A stretch of 64,000 nucleotides of DNA from Microvenator marinus (GTDB taxonomy: Bacteria > Myxococcota_A > Bradymonadia > Bradymonadales > Bradymonadaceae). Numbering within the stretch: position 1 is the stretch's first letter; the number at the start of each line of letters is the position of its first letter. The stretch spans positions 2,001,001 to 2,065,000 of the forward strand of contig NZ_CP042467.1 of NCBI RefSeq assembly GCF_007993755.1, read 5' to 3'. Position numbers and translations under genes: made by a program. The notes under the pieces were generated by a model. That model was not told where the DNA came from and ran no database searches. It was given only the letters and a program-made list of their open reading frames with translations. Positions 1 to 8,576 of the stretch are shown here, piece by piece.

Positions 1-627
1 CTTGTCACTGAGACAGCAGCCAACGCCACCTTCATCGTAGGAGTTGGAGACAGCCTGCTCGAGGCGGAAGTAATTGAGATTCGGCGCGACCGTGTGATTT
101 TGAAGCGCAATGGTCGCCTCGAATATATCTCAATCGTAGATGCGCTTGCCGGCGCGCCTGCACCGTCTAGTTCCCCGTTAATTAATCGCCCTGCGAGCAC
201 CAACACCTCGAAACCTCAACAACTCTCTCCCTCCATCGCTGCGGCTGCTGAACTGATTGAAAAGGAGGAGGCGATGGCCAAGGAGGGCGTCAGAAGCCTG
301 GGCAATAATCGCTACGAGATTGATCGCGCTGCAATCAACGAGCAGCTCGCCAATCCCGAAGTCCTGGCTAAACAGGCGCAGATCGTCCCCAATTACACTA
401 AAGACGGGAAGAATAGCGGCATCAAGTTGATCGGCATCCAACCCTCAAGTGTCTATAGCAAGATCGGCATCAAGAACGGCGATGTGATTATGGGAATAGG
501 CGGCGAGAAAATCGATTCGCAAGCCAAGGCCCTTAAGCTCCTCGACGGGATGCGCTCTCAAAGTAACGTAAAGATAGAAATCGAGCGACAGGGTCGGACC
601 CAGTCGATCGAATACTCAGTAAAATAA
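1..627 (+). CDS. gspC: Type II secretion inner-membrane protein GspC, 3' part only
   Basis: The frame is open from base 1, so the gene begins left of the window and 208 residues remain. The first residues look like the end of the GspC homology region (VGVGDSLLEAEVIEI, then RRDRVILKRNGRLEYI), which contacts the GspD N0 domain in known systems. The last roughly 90 residues form a PDZ domain (GIKLIGIQPSSVYSKIGIKNGDVIM), the usual GspC C-terminus. Between them is a low-complexity linker rich in Ser, Pro and Ala. GspC couples the inner-membrane platform to the secretin. It sits directly upstream of gspD as first visible gene of the operon. Identification is from motif and position; the N-terminal membrane segment is not visible. 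Confidence 0.9.
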   Translation, partial: LVTETAANATFIVGVGDSLLEAEVIEIRRDRVILKRNGRLEYISIVDALAGAPAPSSSPLINRPASTNTSKPQQLSPSIAAAAELIEKEEAMAKEGVRSLGNNRYEIDRAAINEQLANPEVLAKQAQIVPNYTKDGKNSGIKLIGIQPSSVYSKIGIKNGDVIMGIGGEKIDSQAKALKLLDGMRSQSNVKIEIERQGRTQSIEYSVK

Positions 628-665
628 GCCTTTTTTGACCTCCAGAACTGACGAAGTTGTGTCCA

Positions 666-3110
666 ATGTCTAAGTTTTTGAAAACCTCGAAATTCCAGCT
701 GGCGAGTGCCGCTCTCGCGCTTTCGTGCATTTTTGGCACTCCTATCGGAGCCCAGGCGCAGGACGCGGGCGAAGATCCGGTTGAGAAGTTTAATCTTCCG
801 CCAAACTTTGACCCGAATTACCGGCCAAAACGCACACCGAGCAACACGCGAGTCACGATCGACTTTCGGCAGGCACAGCTCGAAGAGGTCGTGAAATTCT
901 TCTCGGGAACGATGAATCAGAACTTCATCATCTCGGACAGCATCAATACCAGCAAGACCATCACCATCATCTCTCCGAAGGAGGTGAGTCTTGCAGAAGC
1001 TTACCGCGCATTCCTGGCGGCCCTTCAAATGAACGGCCTTACGATTGTGCCCTTCGGTTCGTTCTACAAGATCGTTGAGAGTAGTAAAGCGATCGTTGAG
1101 CCTCAGAAAGCCTACGGACCGGATGACCGCGTCCCGAACGAGGCGCGGATGGTCACCGCCATCATACCTATCGAGAATTCGGCGGTTGATGAAATCCAGC
1201 CCGTGATTCAGTCATTCTTGACGCCGGAAGCGAAAGTTATCCCGTTTGGTTCAAGCCTCATCATCACCGAGAACGGCTCAAACCTGCGCCGAATCCAGGA
1301 CCTCGTCATCCGGCTCGACCGCGGAGACGCTGCGAACAAACTCTACGTCTACAAGGTCCAACATGCGGATGCTCCAGAAGTAGCACAGCGAATCGAAGAA
1401 ATTTTCAATGCGCAAAAGGGTGGCACGGCCGCGACCAACCGACGCAACGCTCAGTCAAAAGAAGCAGCGACTGGCAGCGGAAGCGAACTCCAAGTCTCGA
1501 TCTCCGATATCATCGCTGATGAGCGAACGAACCAGTTGATCATCATTTCGGACAAGAAGTCATTCGACCGAATTCGAGAGATGGTCGAGATCTTGGACGT
1601 TCCGACCGAAGTCGGGGGTCAAGTACACGTCAAAACCCTAGAGTACGCCGATGCGGAGGAGCTCGCGAGTACACTCTCGAGCCTCGCTCAGGGGGTTCAG
1701 CGTGCTAGTTCGCGCACGAATCCTTCGCGAAACGTCCGAGGCCAGCCCGCGGCCGCCGCGACTGGTGGCGACGTTGCAACCTTGCTCGCCGGGGAAGTTC
1801 AGATCACCGCATATAAGCCTACCAACTCGTTGGTAGTGGTGGCTGCTCCCCGGGACTATATGGCCCTTGAGTCAGTGATCGACCTCTTGGATCTGCCTCG
1901 ACGTCAGGTCTATGTCGAAGCCGTTATCATGGAGATCGGGCTCGATACGAATCGACAACTTGGACTGGGCTTCAGTCTGGGCGCGGGGCAGGATTTCGAT
2001 GCCCTCATCCCAGATAGCGCGGTGGAAGATGGTTTGATCACAGATACCCGTGGCCTCGCGATTGGACGTTCGAACTTCAACGGACTGGAAGGCGCGGCGT
2101 CTTCTGCGGGCGTCTTGGGATTGCTTGGACCGCAGGTGACCATCCCTGGTACCAGCATCTCTCTGCCAGCCTTTGCGCTTCTGCTTCAGGCCACTCAAAC
2201 CGATAACTCGGTCAATATCCTCTCCACACCGGCTATTTTGACGATGGACAACGAAGAGGCTGAAATCGTGGTCGGTGAGCGCGTTCCGTTTCTTCGAGGC
2301 CTTGCAGCTGGAGCTGGAGGCATCGGCGGACTTCTTGGGTCTCTAGGTGGCGGTGCGGATGCCGCGACCACAGCAGCAGCTTCAGCGGCAGCCTCTTTGA
2401 GCGGCCTAGGTGGTCTCGGTGGACTCGTTTCTCCTATTGAGTATGAGGATATCGGTATCACGCTCAGGATTAAGCCTCAGGTCAATGAGAGCGAGTACGT
2501 GCGCCTCGAAGTGGACCAAGAGGTCAGCGATATCAAAGGAGCGGGCGGTCTTGGTGCCGGTGCTCCCACCACAACGCAACGAAAGATAAAGTCGGTGGTC
2601 CTGGTCAAAGACCAGGCCACGGTGGTCATTGGTGGACTTATCCGCGAGGTCGAGAACGAGACTGTGGAGAAAGTGCCCTTCCTTGGCGACATTCCTCTGG
2701 TTGGCGTGCTCTTCCGGAACACGAGCGTAATCAAGAACAAGCAGAACCTCGTTCTTATGCTCACCCCCTATATCATCGAGAACGAGGCCGACCTTCAGAA
2801 GATTCAGAAGCGCAAAATGGAAGAGCGAGAAGAGTTGTTGAAACTCTTCGGCCGCCGCGATCTTCAATACGTAAAGACGGTCAATTTCCAGAAAAAAACT
2901 GGTCTCTTGGACCGCATGAAGTCTACGATTGGTAGCGCGGTTGAAGAAGAAAATGCGCGGCAAGAGGCACTCAAGGCGTTCGAAAACCTCGGGCCTCGTT
3001 ACCAGATTCTTGGTGAAGAGCCGATCGAGCCGGCAGCTGAGGACGCCCAACCAGAGAGTCAGACTCCTCCCGCCGAAGAACCAGCCCCTGAAGCGCCCGA
3101 GGCCCAGTAA
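666..3110 (+). CDS. gspD: Type II secretion outer-membrane secretin GspD
   Basis: Protein of 814 aa with a Sec signal peptide ending near AQAQ (about residue 33). It has an N0 domain (VTIDFRQAQLEEVVKFF), N1-N3 repeats and a C-terminal secretin domain (VPFLGDIPLVGVLF, then NLVLMLTPYII). The multimer forms the outer-membrane channel through which folded exoproteins leave. An Ala/Gly-rich stretch (residues about 545-585) sits in the gate region. The last 100 residues are an acidic, Pro-rich tail, possibly for pilotin binding (inference). An in-frame TTG lies at 657, but the ATG at 666 gives a normal signal peptide and is preferred; no strong ribosome binding site is visible for either. The stop overlaps the gspE start by one base. 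Confidence 0.95.
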   Translation: MSKFLKTSKFQLASAALALSCIFGTPIGAQAQDAGEDPVEKFNLPPNFDPNYRPKRTPSNTRVTIDFRQAQLEEVVKFFSGTMNQNFIISDSINTSKTITIISPKEVSLAEAYRAFLAALQMNGLTIVPFGSFYKIVESSKAIVEPQKAYGPDDRVPNEARMVTAIIPIENSAVDEIQPVIQSFLTPEAKVIPFGSSLIITENGSNLRRIQDLVIRLDRGDAANKLYVYKVQHADAPEVAQRIEEIFNAQKGGTAATNRRNAQSKEAATGSGSELQVSISDIIADERTNQLIIISDKKSFDRIREMVEILDVPTEVGGQVHVKTLEYADAEELASTLSSLAQGVQRASSRTNPSRNVRGQPAAAATGGDVATLLAGEVQITAYKPTNSLVVVAAPRDYMALESVIDLLDLPRRQVYVEAVIMEIGLDTNRQLGLGFSLGAGQDFDALIPDSAVEDGLITDTRGLAIGRSNFNGLEGAASSAGVLGLLGPQVTIPGTSISLPAFALLLQATQTDNSVNILSTPAILTMDNEEAEIVVGERVPFLRGLAAGAGGIGGLLGSLGGGADAATTAAASAAASLSGLGGLGGLVSPIEYEDIGITLRIKPQVNESEYVRLEVDQEVSDIKGAGGLGAGAPTTTQRKIKSVVLVKDQATVVIGGLIREVENETVEKVPFLGDIPLVGVLFRNTSVIKNKQNLVLMLTPYIIENEADLQKIQKRKMEEREELLKLFGRRDLQYVKTVNFQKKTGLLDRMKSTIGSAVEEENARQEALKAFENLGPRYQILGEEPIEPAAEDAQPESQTPPAEEPAPEAPEAQ

Positions 3111-4843
3111 TGTATAATCGACTTCGCATCGGAGAAATCCTGGCTCGGATGGGGAAAGTCACGCCGGAGCAGATCCAGGCGGCGCTAAAGCTGCAAAGGG
3201 ATAAAGGGCTGAGGATTGGCGAAGCTCTGATGACCATGGAAGTCATCACGGATGCGGACCTCGCCGAAGCTCTCTCGGAGCAGCTCGACTATCCGTACGC
3301 AAAAGAGATTCCTCTCGACTCGATCGATCTGACTCTGCTCGAAGGCTTGTCTCTCGGTTTCTGCAGGGATAACGGTGTGTTGCCTTATCGACGAGACGAC
3401 GAGTTCGTCTATGTGGCCACCGATGACCCTCTGCGCCTCGACGTTTTGGACGAGATCAGGATGCTGGTTGGGACGCACACCGAACCGGTGATCATGCCGC
3501 GCTCAGTGCTCGCGAATATCATCAACTCCGCATTCGACCGAAAGAGCCGCCAGCTCGGCTCAGATCTTGACCAACTCGAGGAAGCTGAAACACCGTATGC
3601 TGAGGAAGCAAGCCTCGATATCAACGACTTGCTCGAAGCCGGCGACGATGATGAAGCACCGGTTATTCGCTTTGTGAACAGTCTCTTCGTGCAGTCCGTT
3701 CGCGAACGAGCGAGTGATATTCATATCGAACCAGGGGAACGTGAAATCACGGTAAGATTCCGAATCGACGGCGTTCTCAAAGAAATCGCTAGCCCTCCCA
3801 AGAGATTTGCTTCGAGTATCGTGACCCGCGTCAAGATCATGGCCGGCCTCAATATTGCGGAGAAACGACTCCCACAAGATGGAAGAATCCGAATCAAGAT
3901 GGCCGGAAAGGATATCGATATTCGCGTCGCCACGGCACCGATGGTGCACGGCGAGCGCATCACGATGCGTTTGTTGGACAAGTCGTCGGTTCTCCTGAAT
4001 ATCCGCGACATCGGCTTCTCTGAGGACGACCTCAAGAGCCTCGTCAAACTCATCTATCGTCCGCACGGCATCATCCTTGTGACCGGCCCTACAGGTAGCG
4101 GTAAGACCACAACGCTCTATTCGGCGCTGAGTGAGATCAACAGCCCGGACAAGAATATCCTCACGATTGAGGATCCGGTTGAGTATCAGCTGCAAGGCAT
4201 CTCACAGATGCAGGTGAATCCTAAGATTAGCCTTACATTCGCGACGGGTTTGAGAAGCTATCTACGCCACGACCCAGACGTGATCATGGTGGGTGAGATT
4301 CGTGACGTAGAGACCGCGGAGATGGCTATTCAGGCTTCATTGACGGGTCACCTTGTGTTTTCAACCCTACACACCAATGACGCCGCGGGTGCTTTCACGC
4401 GTCTGACGGATATGGGTGTAGAACCCTTCCTCGTGAGCTCCACGGTGATTGCATCACTTGCGCAGCGCCTTGTGCGACGCCTTTGTCCGACGTGCCGGGA
4501 GCCCTATCGACCGCTCGATGCAGACCTTCAAGAGGTCGGCCTGACCCCTGATGATCTTGAAAAATTTGCCAATGGACACGTCTTTAGGCCCAAGGAAGGC
4601 GGCTGCGATGCGTGTAACAACCTTGGCTACCGAGGACGTACGGGTATCTACGAATTGCTCTCCATGGAGGACAACGTTCGAAGCTTGGTCATGCAGCGGG
4701 CAGACGGCGGAACCATCAAGAAGGTCGCGACGAGCAACGGTATGAAGTCGCTGCGAGACGACGGCGCGCTCAAAGTACTCAAGGGCGTCACCAGTATTGA
4801 AGAAGTTATGCGTGTCACCCAAGAAGATGCGCATCTGGAATAA
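3110..4843 (+). CDS. gspE: Type II secretion ATPase GspE
   Basis: Cytoplasmic hexameric ATPase, 577 aa, that powers pseudopilus assembly. Visible parts are an N-terminal MshEN/N1E-type domain (residues 1-150), the central N2E region (RASDIHIEP), a Walker A motif GPTGSGKTTT near residues 326-335, an Asp box and Walker B region (DPDVIMVGEIRD), and a His box (GHLVFSTLHTNDA). A tetracysteine zinc module (CPTC and CDAC) lies at about residues 460-503, typical of GspE and PilB. Its place between gspD and gspF makes GspE much more likely than PilB. The start ATG overlaps the gspD stop (TAATG), implying translational coupling. Confidence 0.96.
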   Translation: MYNRLRIGEILARMGKVTPEQIQAALKLQRDKGLRIGEALMTMEVITDADLAEALSEQLDYPYAKEIPLDSIDLTLLEGLSLGFCRDNGVLPYRRDDEFVYVATDDPLRLDVLDEIRMLVGTHTEPVIMPRSVLANIINSAFDRKSRQLGSDLDQLEEAETPYAEEASLDINDLLEAGDDDEAPVIRFVNSLFVQSVRERASDIHIEPGEREITVRFRIDGVLKEIASPPKRFASSIVTRVKIMAGLNIAEKRLPQDGRIRIKMAGKDIDIRVATAPMVHGERITMRLLDKSSVLLNIRDIGFSEDDLKSLVKLIYRPHGIILVTGPTGSGKTTTLYSALSEINSPDKNILTIEDPVEYQLQGISQMQVNPKISLTFATGLRSYLRHDPDVIMVGEIRDVETAEMAIQASLTGHLVFSTLHTNDAAGAFTRLTDMGVEPFLVSSTVIASLAQRLVRRLCPTCREPYRPLDADLQEVGLTPDDLEKFANGHVFRPKEGGCDACNNLGYRGRTGIYELLSMEDNVRSLVMQRADGGTIKKVATSNGMKSLRDDGALKVLKGVTSIEEVMRVTQEDAHLE

Positions 4844-4848
4844 GAATT

Positions 4849-6072
4849 ATGCCTGTTTACGAATACAAAGGACTGAACTCCACCGGCAAGGCTGTCAAAG
4901 GCATTGCGGACGCTGAGAGCAAAGTAAATTTGCGGCAGTCTTTGCAGGCCAAGGGAATCTTTGTCACTGAGATTCTCGAGGGAAAGGCCGCGAAGTCGCG
5001 AGCGAGCAGCGATATCGACATCAAGAAGATGCTCGAGAGGGTTTCGCTTCGCGATATCGCGCTGATTACCCGTCAGCTCGCCACCCTTCTTCGCGCCGGA
5101 ATTCCGCTGGTTGAATCGCTCAATGCGTTGACCGATCAGGCGGACAAAGAAGAGCTCAAGAAGGTGCTTTCTGACGTGCGTCGCCAGGTCAACGAAGGCT
5201 CGTCTCTGGCGAATTCGCTTCGAGACCACCCAAAACTCTTCAGCGATCTCTACATCAATATGGTTCGTGCGGGCGAGTCGTCGGGTAACCTCGACACCGT
5301 CTTGGAAAGACTGACTGAGTTCATCGAAGCTCAGATTGAGCTGCGAGCCAAGATTATTGGAGCGATGGTCTATCCGATCATCATGATGTTCGTGGGCCTG
5401 GTCATCATGACCTTGCTCTTCACGTTCGTGATTCCCAAGGTTACCGCGATCTTCAAGGATCAAGGGGCAGCGCTCCCGATCCTGACCCGCTTCTTGATTT
5501 GGTCGAGTGAGATGTTCGCGAACTGGTGGTTCATCCTCATCCCTGGCGCCGTGGGTATGGTCGTTGGGTTCTTCAAGTGGAAAGGCTCAGACAAGGGGAA
5601 ACCCATTTGGGACCGATTCATTCTGAAGGTTCCAGTGGCAGGTGGTCTGGTGCGAATGATCGCGATTTCGCGTTTTGCCCGAACACTCGGCACCTTGCTC
5701 TCAAGCGGTGTTCCACTCCTCCAGGCTCTAGATATCGTCAAAGATATTCTGGGGAACACACGCCTTGAGGAAGTTGTAGAAGATGCGCGCGTCAATATCC
5801 GAGAAGGTGAAAGCATCGCGCAACCACTGAAGCGTTCTGGGGAGTTTCCGCCGCTTGTGACCCATATGATCGCCATCGGTGAGAAGAGCGGCCAGCTCGA
5901 GGATATGCTCGAGAACGTGGCGATCTCTTATAACCAACAAGTCGATGTGAGGATTCAGGCACTTACGACCATGCTTGAACCCTTGATGATTATCTTGATG
6001 GGCATTGGCGCGGCGATCATCGTCTTCGCGATCATGCTTCCAATACTTCAGTTGAACCAAATGGTGGGCTAG
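4849..6072 (+). CDS. gspF: Type II secretion inner-membrane platform protein GspF
   Basis: Polytopic platform protein, 407 aa, the family's usual length. It carries two T2SSF helical domains: the first around residues 70-195 (ITRQLATLLRAGIPLVESL), the second around 275-395 (ISRFARTLGTLLSSGVPLLQAL). Each is followed by a hydrophobic segment (MVYPIIMMFVGLVIMTLLF, and MLEPLMIILMGIGAAIIVFA). GspF is thought to transmit GspE rotation to pseudopilin assembly. The start lies 5 bases after the gspE stop, with GGAATAAG as a weak Shine-Dalgarno. A pilus PilC would look similar; operon position decides for GspF. Confidence 0.95.
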   Translation: MPVYEYKGLNSTGKAVKGIADAESKVNLRQSLQAKGIFVTEILEGKAAKSRASSDIDIKKMLERVSLRDIALITRQLATLLRAGIPLVESLNALTDQADKEELKKVLSDVRRQVNEGSSLANSLRDHPKLFSDLYINMVRAGESSGNLDTVLERLTEFIEAQIELRAKIIGAMVYPIIMMFVGLVIMTLLFTFVIPKVTAIFKDQGAALPILTRFLIWSSEMFANWWFILIPGAVGMVVGFFKWKGSDKGKPIWDRFILKVPVAGGLVRMIAISRFARTLGTLLSSGVPLLQALDIVKDILGNTRLEEVVEDARVNIREGESIAQPLKRSGEFPPLVTHMIAIGEKSGQLEDMLENVAISYNQQVDVRIQALTTMLEPLMIILMGIGAAIIVFAIMLPILQLNQMVG

Positions 6073-6126
6073 GAATTTAGTCCCGCCTCCGGCGCGTTAC
6101 GTGCCACAGAAAACGAGAGGAACGAA

Positions 6127-6546
6127 ATGTTAGAACAAAAGAAAATCCGAAAGACATCTCTTCGACGCACCCTTGCCGAAGCTCGAGGTATGACCATCGT
6201 CGAGCTCATGATCGTGCTCACCATTATCGCCTCGATCATGGGTGTGGTTGGATTCTACGTCTTTGGTGCCATCGACCGCGCCAATGTCAAAGAAGCCCAA
6301 ATCGAAATCGCGAACCTGACACAAATGGTTGAGTCCTACTACCTGACGTCGGACCCAAAGCAGTTTCCAAATGAGCTTGAAGACCTCGCAAAAGGCCCGT
6401 CAAAGCTGACGGAAAAGGTTCCTCAGGATCCATGGGGCCAGCCTTATATCTACAAGAAGACCGGAACGCGTGACTTCGAGATTTACTCCGTCGGTGCCGA
6501 TGGTGTCGAAGGAAACGAAGACGACGTACGTGCCGCTGGAAAGTAA
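6127..6546 (+). CDS. gspG: Major pseudopilin GspG
   Basis: Major subunit of the pseudopilus, 139 aa. The prepilin peptidase site is in EARGMTIVELMIVL: cleavage after Gly at about residue 21, leaving Met+1 and the conserved Glu+5. A hydrophobic helix follows. The C-terminal half has the GspG signature DPWGQPYIY and an SVGADG...GNEDD loop that in characterised GspG proteins binds calcium. The 20-residue leader is rather long and basic. A good ribosome binding site (GAGAGGAACGAA) precedes the ATG. It needs a prepilin peptidase, which is not in this window. Confidence 0.96.
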   Translation: MLEQKKIRKTSLRRTLAEARGMTIVELMIVLTIIASIMGVVGFYVFGAIDRANVKEAQIEIANLTQMVESYYLTSDPKQFPNELEDLAKGPSKLTEKVPQDPWGQPYIYKKTGTRDFEIYSVGADGVEGNEDDVRAAGK

Positions 6547-6557
6547 GGAATACCAAC

Positions 6558-7244
6558 GTGAGACGCTTGCCCCATAGTCGACACGGAATGACCGTGGTCG
6601 AAATCATCGTGGTGATGGCCATCGTGGCCAGCATTATGGGGTTGGGTGCGTCCATGCTCGGCATGGTGGGTAACAACGACATGAAGAAGGATGCAAACCG
6701 TCTTTCTTCGGTCATGAACTACACTTACTCCAACGCGGGGATCAATAACTCGAGATACCGGTTGGTGCTGGACCTCGACACCGGCACTTATTATTCGGAA
6801 GTCACAGACCAAGCCCTGATTACGCAGAGTGAACGCGATGCCGACCTCGAGATGTTGACCGAGGAGGCCCGCGAGGCCGGAAGGCAGAAAGACCGCGACT
6901 CAGATCTCTTTGATGAAGAGGAAGAGAATCCGTTCGGTGTTAATCGCCGAGTGACGTTTGAGCGAGTCCAGAACGCACTCGTCAAAGACGAGAAGCTCTC
7001 AGAGGGGATTCGCTTCGACAAGATTTACTCGCCTAGATTTCCTGATGGCCCGGTCACCGAAGGCAAGATGGCCATAAGCTTCTTTCCCAACGGATATGTG
7101 GAACCTGTGCTCATCATCCTTCGAGACGACGATGACGGAGTTTATAGCTTGATCACCGAGCCTATGACGGGGCGTGTGAAGCTCTACGGGCGCGAGATTG
7201 AGGTTCCGGAAGACTTTGGAGAAGCGGAGGTAGACGATGACTAA
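6558..7244 (+). CDS. gspH: Minor pseudopilin GspH
   Basis: 228 aa, starting at GTG 6558 behind AAGGAATACCAAC. The type III signal sequence HGMTVVEIIVVMAIVASIMG shows cleavage after Gly and the Glu+5. The rest is beta-rich, but with an Arg/Asp/Glu-rich stretch at about residues 90-125 (EEAREAGRQKDRDSDLFDEEEEN) that makes it longer than the usual 150-190 residues. GspH is a minor pseudopilin of the pseudopilus. The name rests on gene order (G-H-I-J-K) more than on sequence, since GspH globular domains are poorly conserved. It overlaps gspI by 8 bases. Confidence 0.85.
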   Translation: MRRLPHSRHGMTVVEIIVVMAIVASIMGLGASMLGMVGNNDMKKDANRLSSVMNYTYSNAGINNSRYRLVLDLDTGTYYSEVTDQALITQSERDADLEMLTEEAREAGRQKDRDSDLFDEEEENPFGVNRRVTFERVQNALVKDEKLSEGIRFDKIYSPRFPDGPVTEGKMAISFFPNGYVEPVLIILRDDDDGVYSLITEPMTGRVKLYGREIEVPEDFGEAEVDDD

Positions 7245-7809
7245 ACCCCGCGGATTTACGCTTTTGGAAGTACTCCTCGCGCTGGCTATTTTGGCGTCAG
7301 CCTTGACGGTGCTCCTCGGCACGGCAGCGAACTCGAGCCAACAGGCGGTCTTTGCCAACGACCTCACGATTGCCTCACAACTCGCTCGGTCCAAGATGAT
7401 CGACATCGAGTACGAGATCATGGAAGAGGGATTTGATAGCACCGATCAGCAGCTCAGAGGGGATTTCTCTCGTGAAGGTCAACCCGACTACACTTGGGAA
7501 GCTAATATACAGGTGGTCGAAATCCCAGAATCGGCAAAAGAGGAGTTTTTGGCTCAAATCAACACCCAACTTTTTGGCGGTGACCAGGGCGCTCTGCAAG
7601 GAAATGCCGCGTTTAGCGCGATGTTGCCGATGCTCATCGCTGAGCTACCGACCATGATCAACAACATCGGAAAGAAGGTTCGCAAAGTTGATCTCGTGAT
7701 CGAATTCTCGCGAGGATCGGGCAGGTTCCCTCTCAAAGTTTCCCAGTATGTAATCGATCCCAAACTCAACGAATTTAACGTCTTTGACGACTCCCCTGCA
7801 TTGCAATGA
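7237..7809 (+). CDS. gspI: Minor pseudopilin GspI
   Basis: 190 aa, with an almost minimal leader: MTKPRG, then FTLLEVLLALAILAS, the classical type IV pilin-like N-terminus with Phe+1 and Glu+5. GspI initiates tip assembly with GspJ and GspK in known systems. A strong Shine-Dalgarno (GGAGGTAGACG) lies inside the end of gspH, so the two are translationally coupled. The family is usually 120-130 residues; the extra length here lies in a central stretch around residues 95-150 with hydrophobic, Gly-containing sequence. Confidence 0.87.
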   Translation: MTKPRGFTLLEVLLALAILASALTVLLGTAANSSQQAVFANDLTIASQLARSKMIDIEYEIMEEGFDSTDQQLRGDFSREGQPDYTWEANIQVVEIPESAKEEFLAQINTQLFGGDQGALQGNAAFSAMLPMLIAELPTMINNIGKKVRKVDLVIEFSRGSGRFPLKVSQYVIDPKLNEFNVFDDSPALQ

Positions 7810-8576
7810 CTAAGAGAAGATTGCCATTGAGGGGTCGACCAAAGGGATTCACCATCGTTGAGGTGATGATCGCGATTGCCTTGCTGGCGGCTTTGACCGG
7901 CATGGTGTGGTCGAGCATTTCGGCGCTCTATCGAACTCGCGACATTGTGGAGGAACGCTCGGCGCGGATGCAGGCCGTGCGCATCACTATGGACCGTCTC
8001 ACTAAGGAAGTCGCGAGTGCCTTCGTTGCCGGCCCTGAATTTGGCGGAGAAGAACTTCCAGGTGAGGAAGACCCAGAGGCCTCAACCGACCCGAGCTCCG
8101 AGATGCCCAAGGTATTTGGCATGTTCGGTGAAGAAGACAACATTCACTTCACGGGCTTTGCACACCAACGCACCGTAGAAGGCGAGCGCGCAGGATATGG
8201 CGCGGAAATTGGCTACTTCATTCGCGAAGATCGCGACGAGGAAGGCGAAAGTGTTCGCTACTTGATGCGGCGCGTCGACACCTCGTTTGATGAACGACTT
8301 GAACGAGGCGGCATTCTTCAGAAGGTCTTAAGAGACGTGGAGGAGATCGAGTTTGAGTATTGGGATCCCGGTGCCACCCAGATTGGCTCTCTCGAGGAGA
8401 TTGCAGCAGAAGGAAAGTGGGTCGACCGATGGGATACGACGCGACGTGAGTTCGCGGGCAGACTGCCTACCCGCGTGCGCATCACTCTGACCCTTGCCCC
8501 GCTGGGTCCCATGAAGAACTCTCAGGTGTTCATGACCCAGGTTCAGACCGGAATGTCCGAGGTCTTGGAGTACTGA
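7806..8576 (+). CDS. gspJ: Minor pseudopilin GspJ
   Basis: 256 aa. Leader is MTKRRLPLRGRPKG followed by FTIVEVMIAIALLAALTG, with Phe+1 and Glu+5. The globular part contains an acidic, proline-containing insert (around residues 75-100) and a C-terminal pseudopilin region with RVRITLTLAPLG. GspJ forms the tip trimer with GspI and GspK. The ATG overlaps the gspI stop (ATGA) and the stop overlaps the gspK start (TGATG), so H-I-J-K are a tightly coupled translational unit. Confidence 0.88.
   Translation: MTKRRLPLRGRPKGFTIVEVMIAIALLAALTGMVWSSISALYRTRDIVEERSARMQAVRITMDRLTKEVASAFVAGPEFGGEELPGEEDPEASTDPSSEMPKVFGMFGEEDNIHFTGFAHQRTVEGERAGYGAEIGYFIREDRDEEGESVRYLMRRVDTSFDERLERGGILQKVLRDVEEIEFEYWDPGATQIGSLEEIAAEGKWVDRWDTTRREFAGRLPTRVRITLTLAPLGPMKNSQVFMTQVQTGMSEVLEY

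Noticed and set aside
4648..5463. 271-aa minus-strand open frame across gspE and gspF
   Set aside because: It spans two certain genes on the other strand and resembles nothing.
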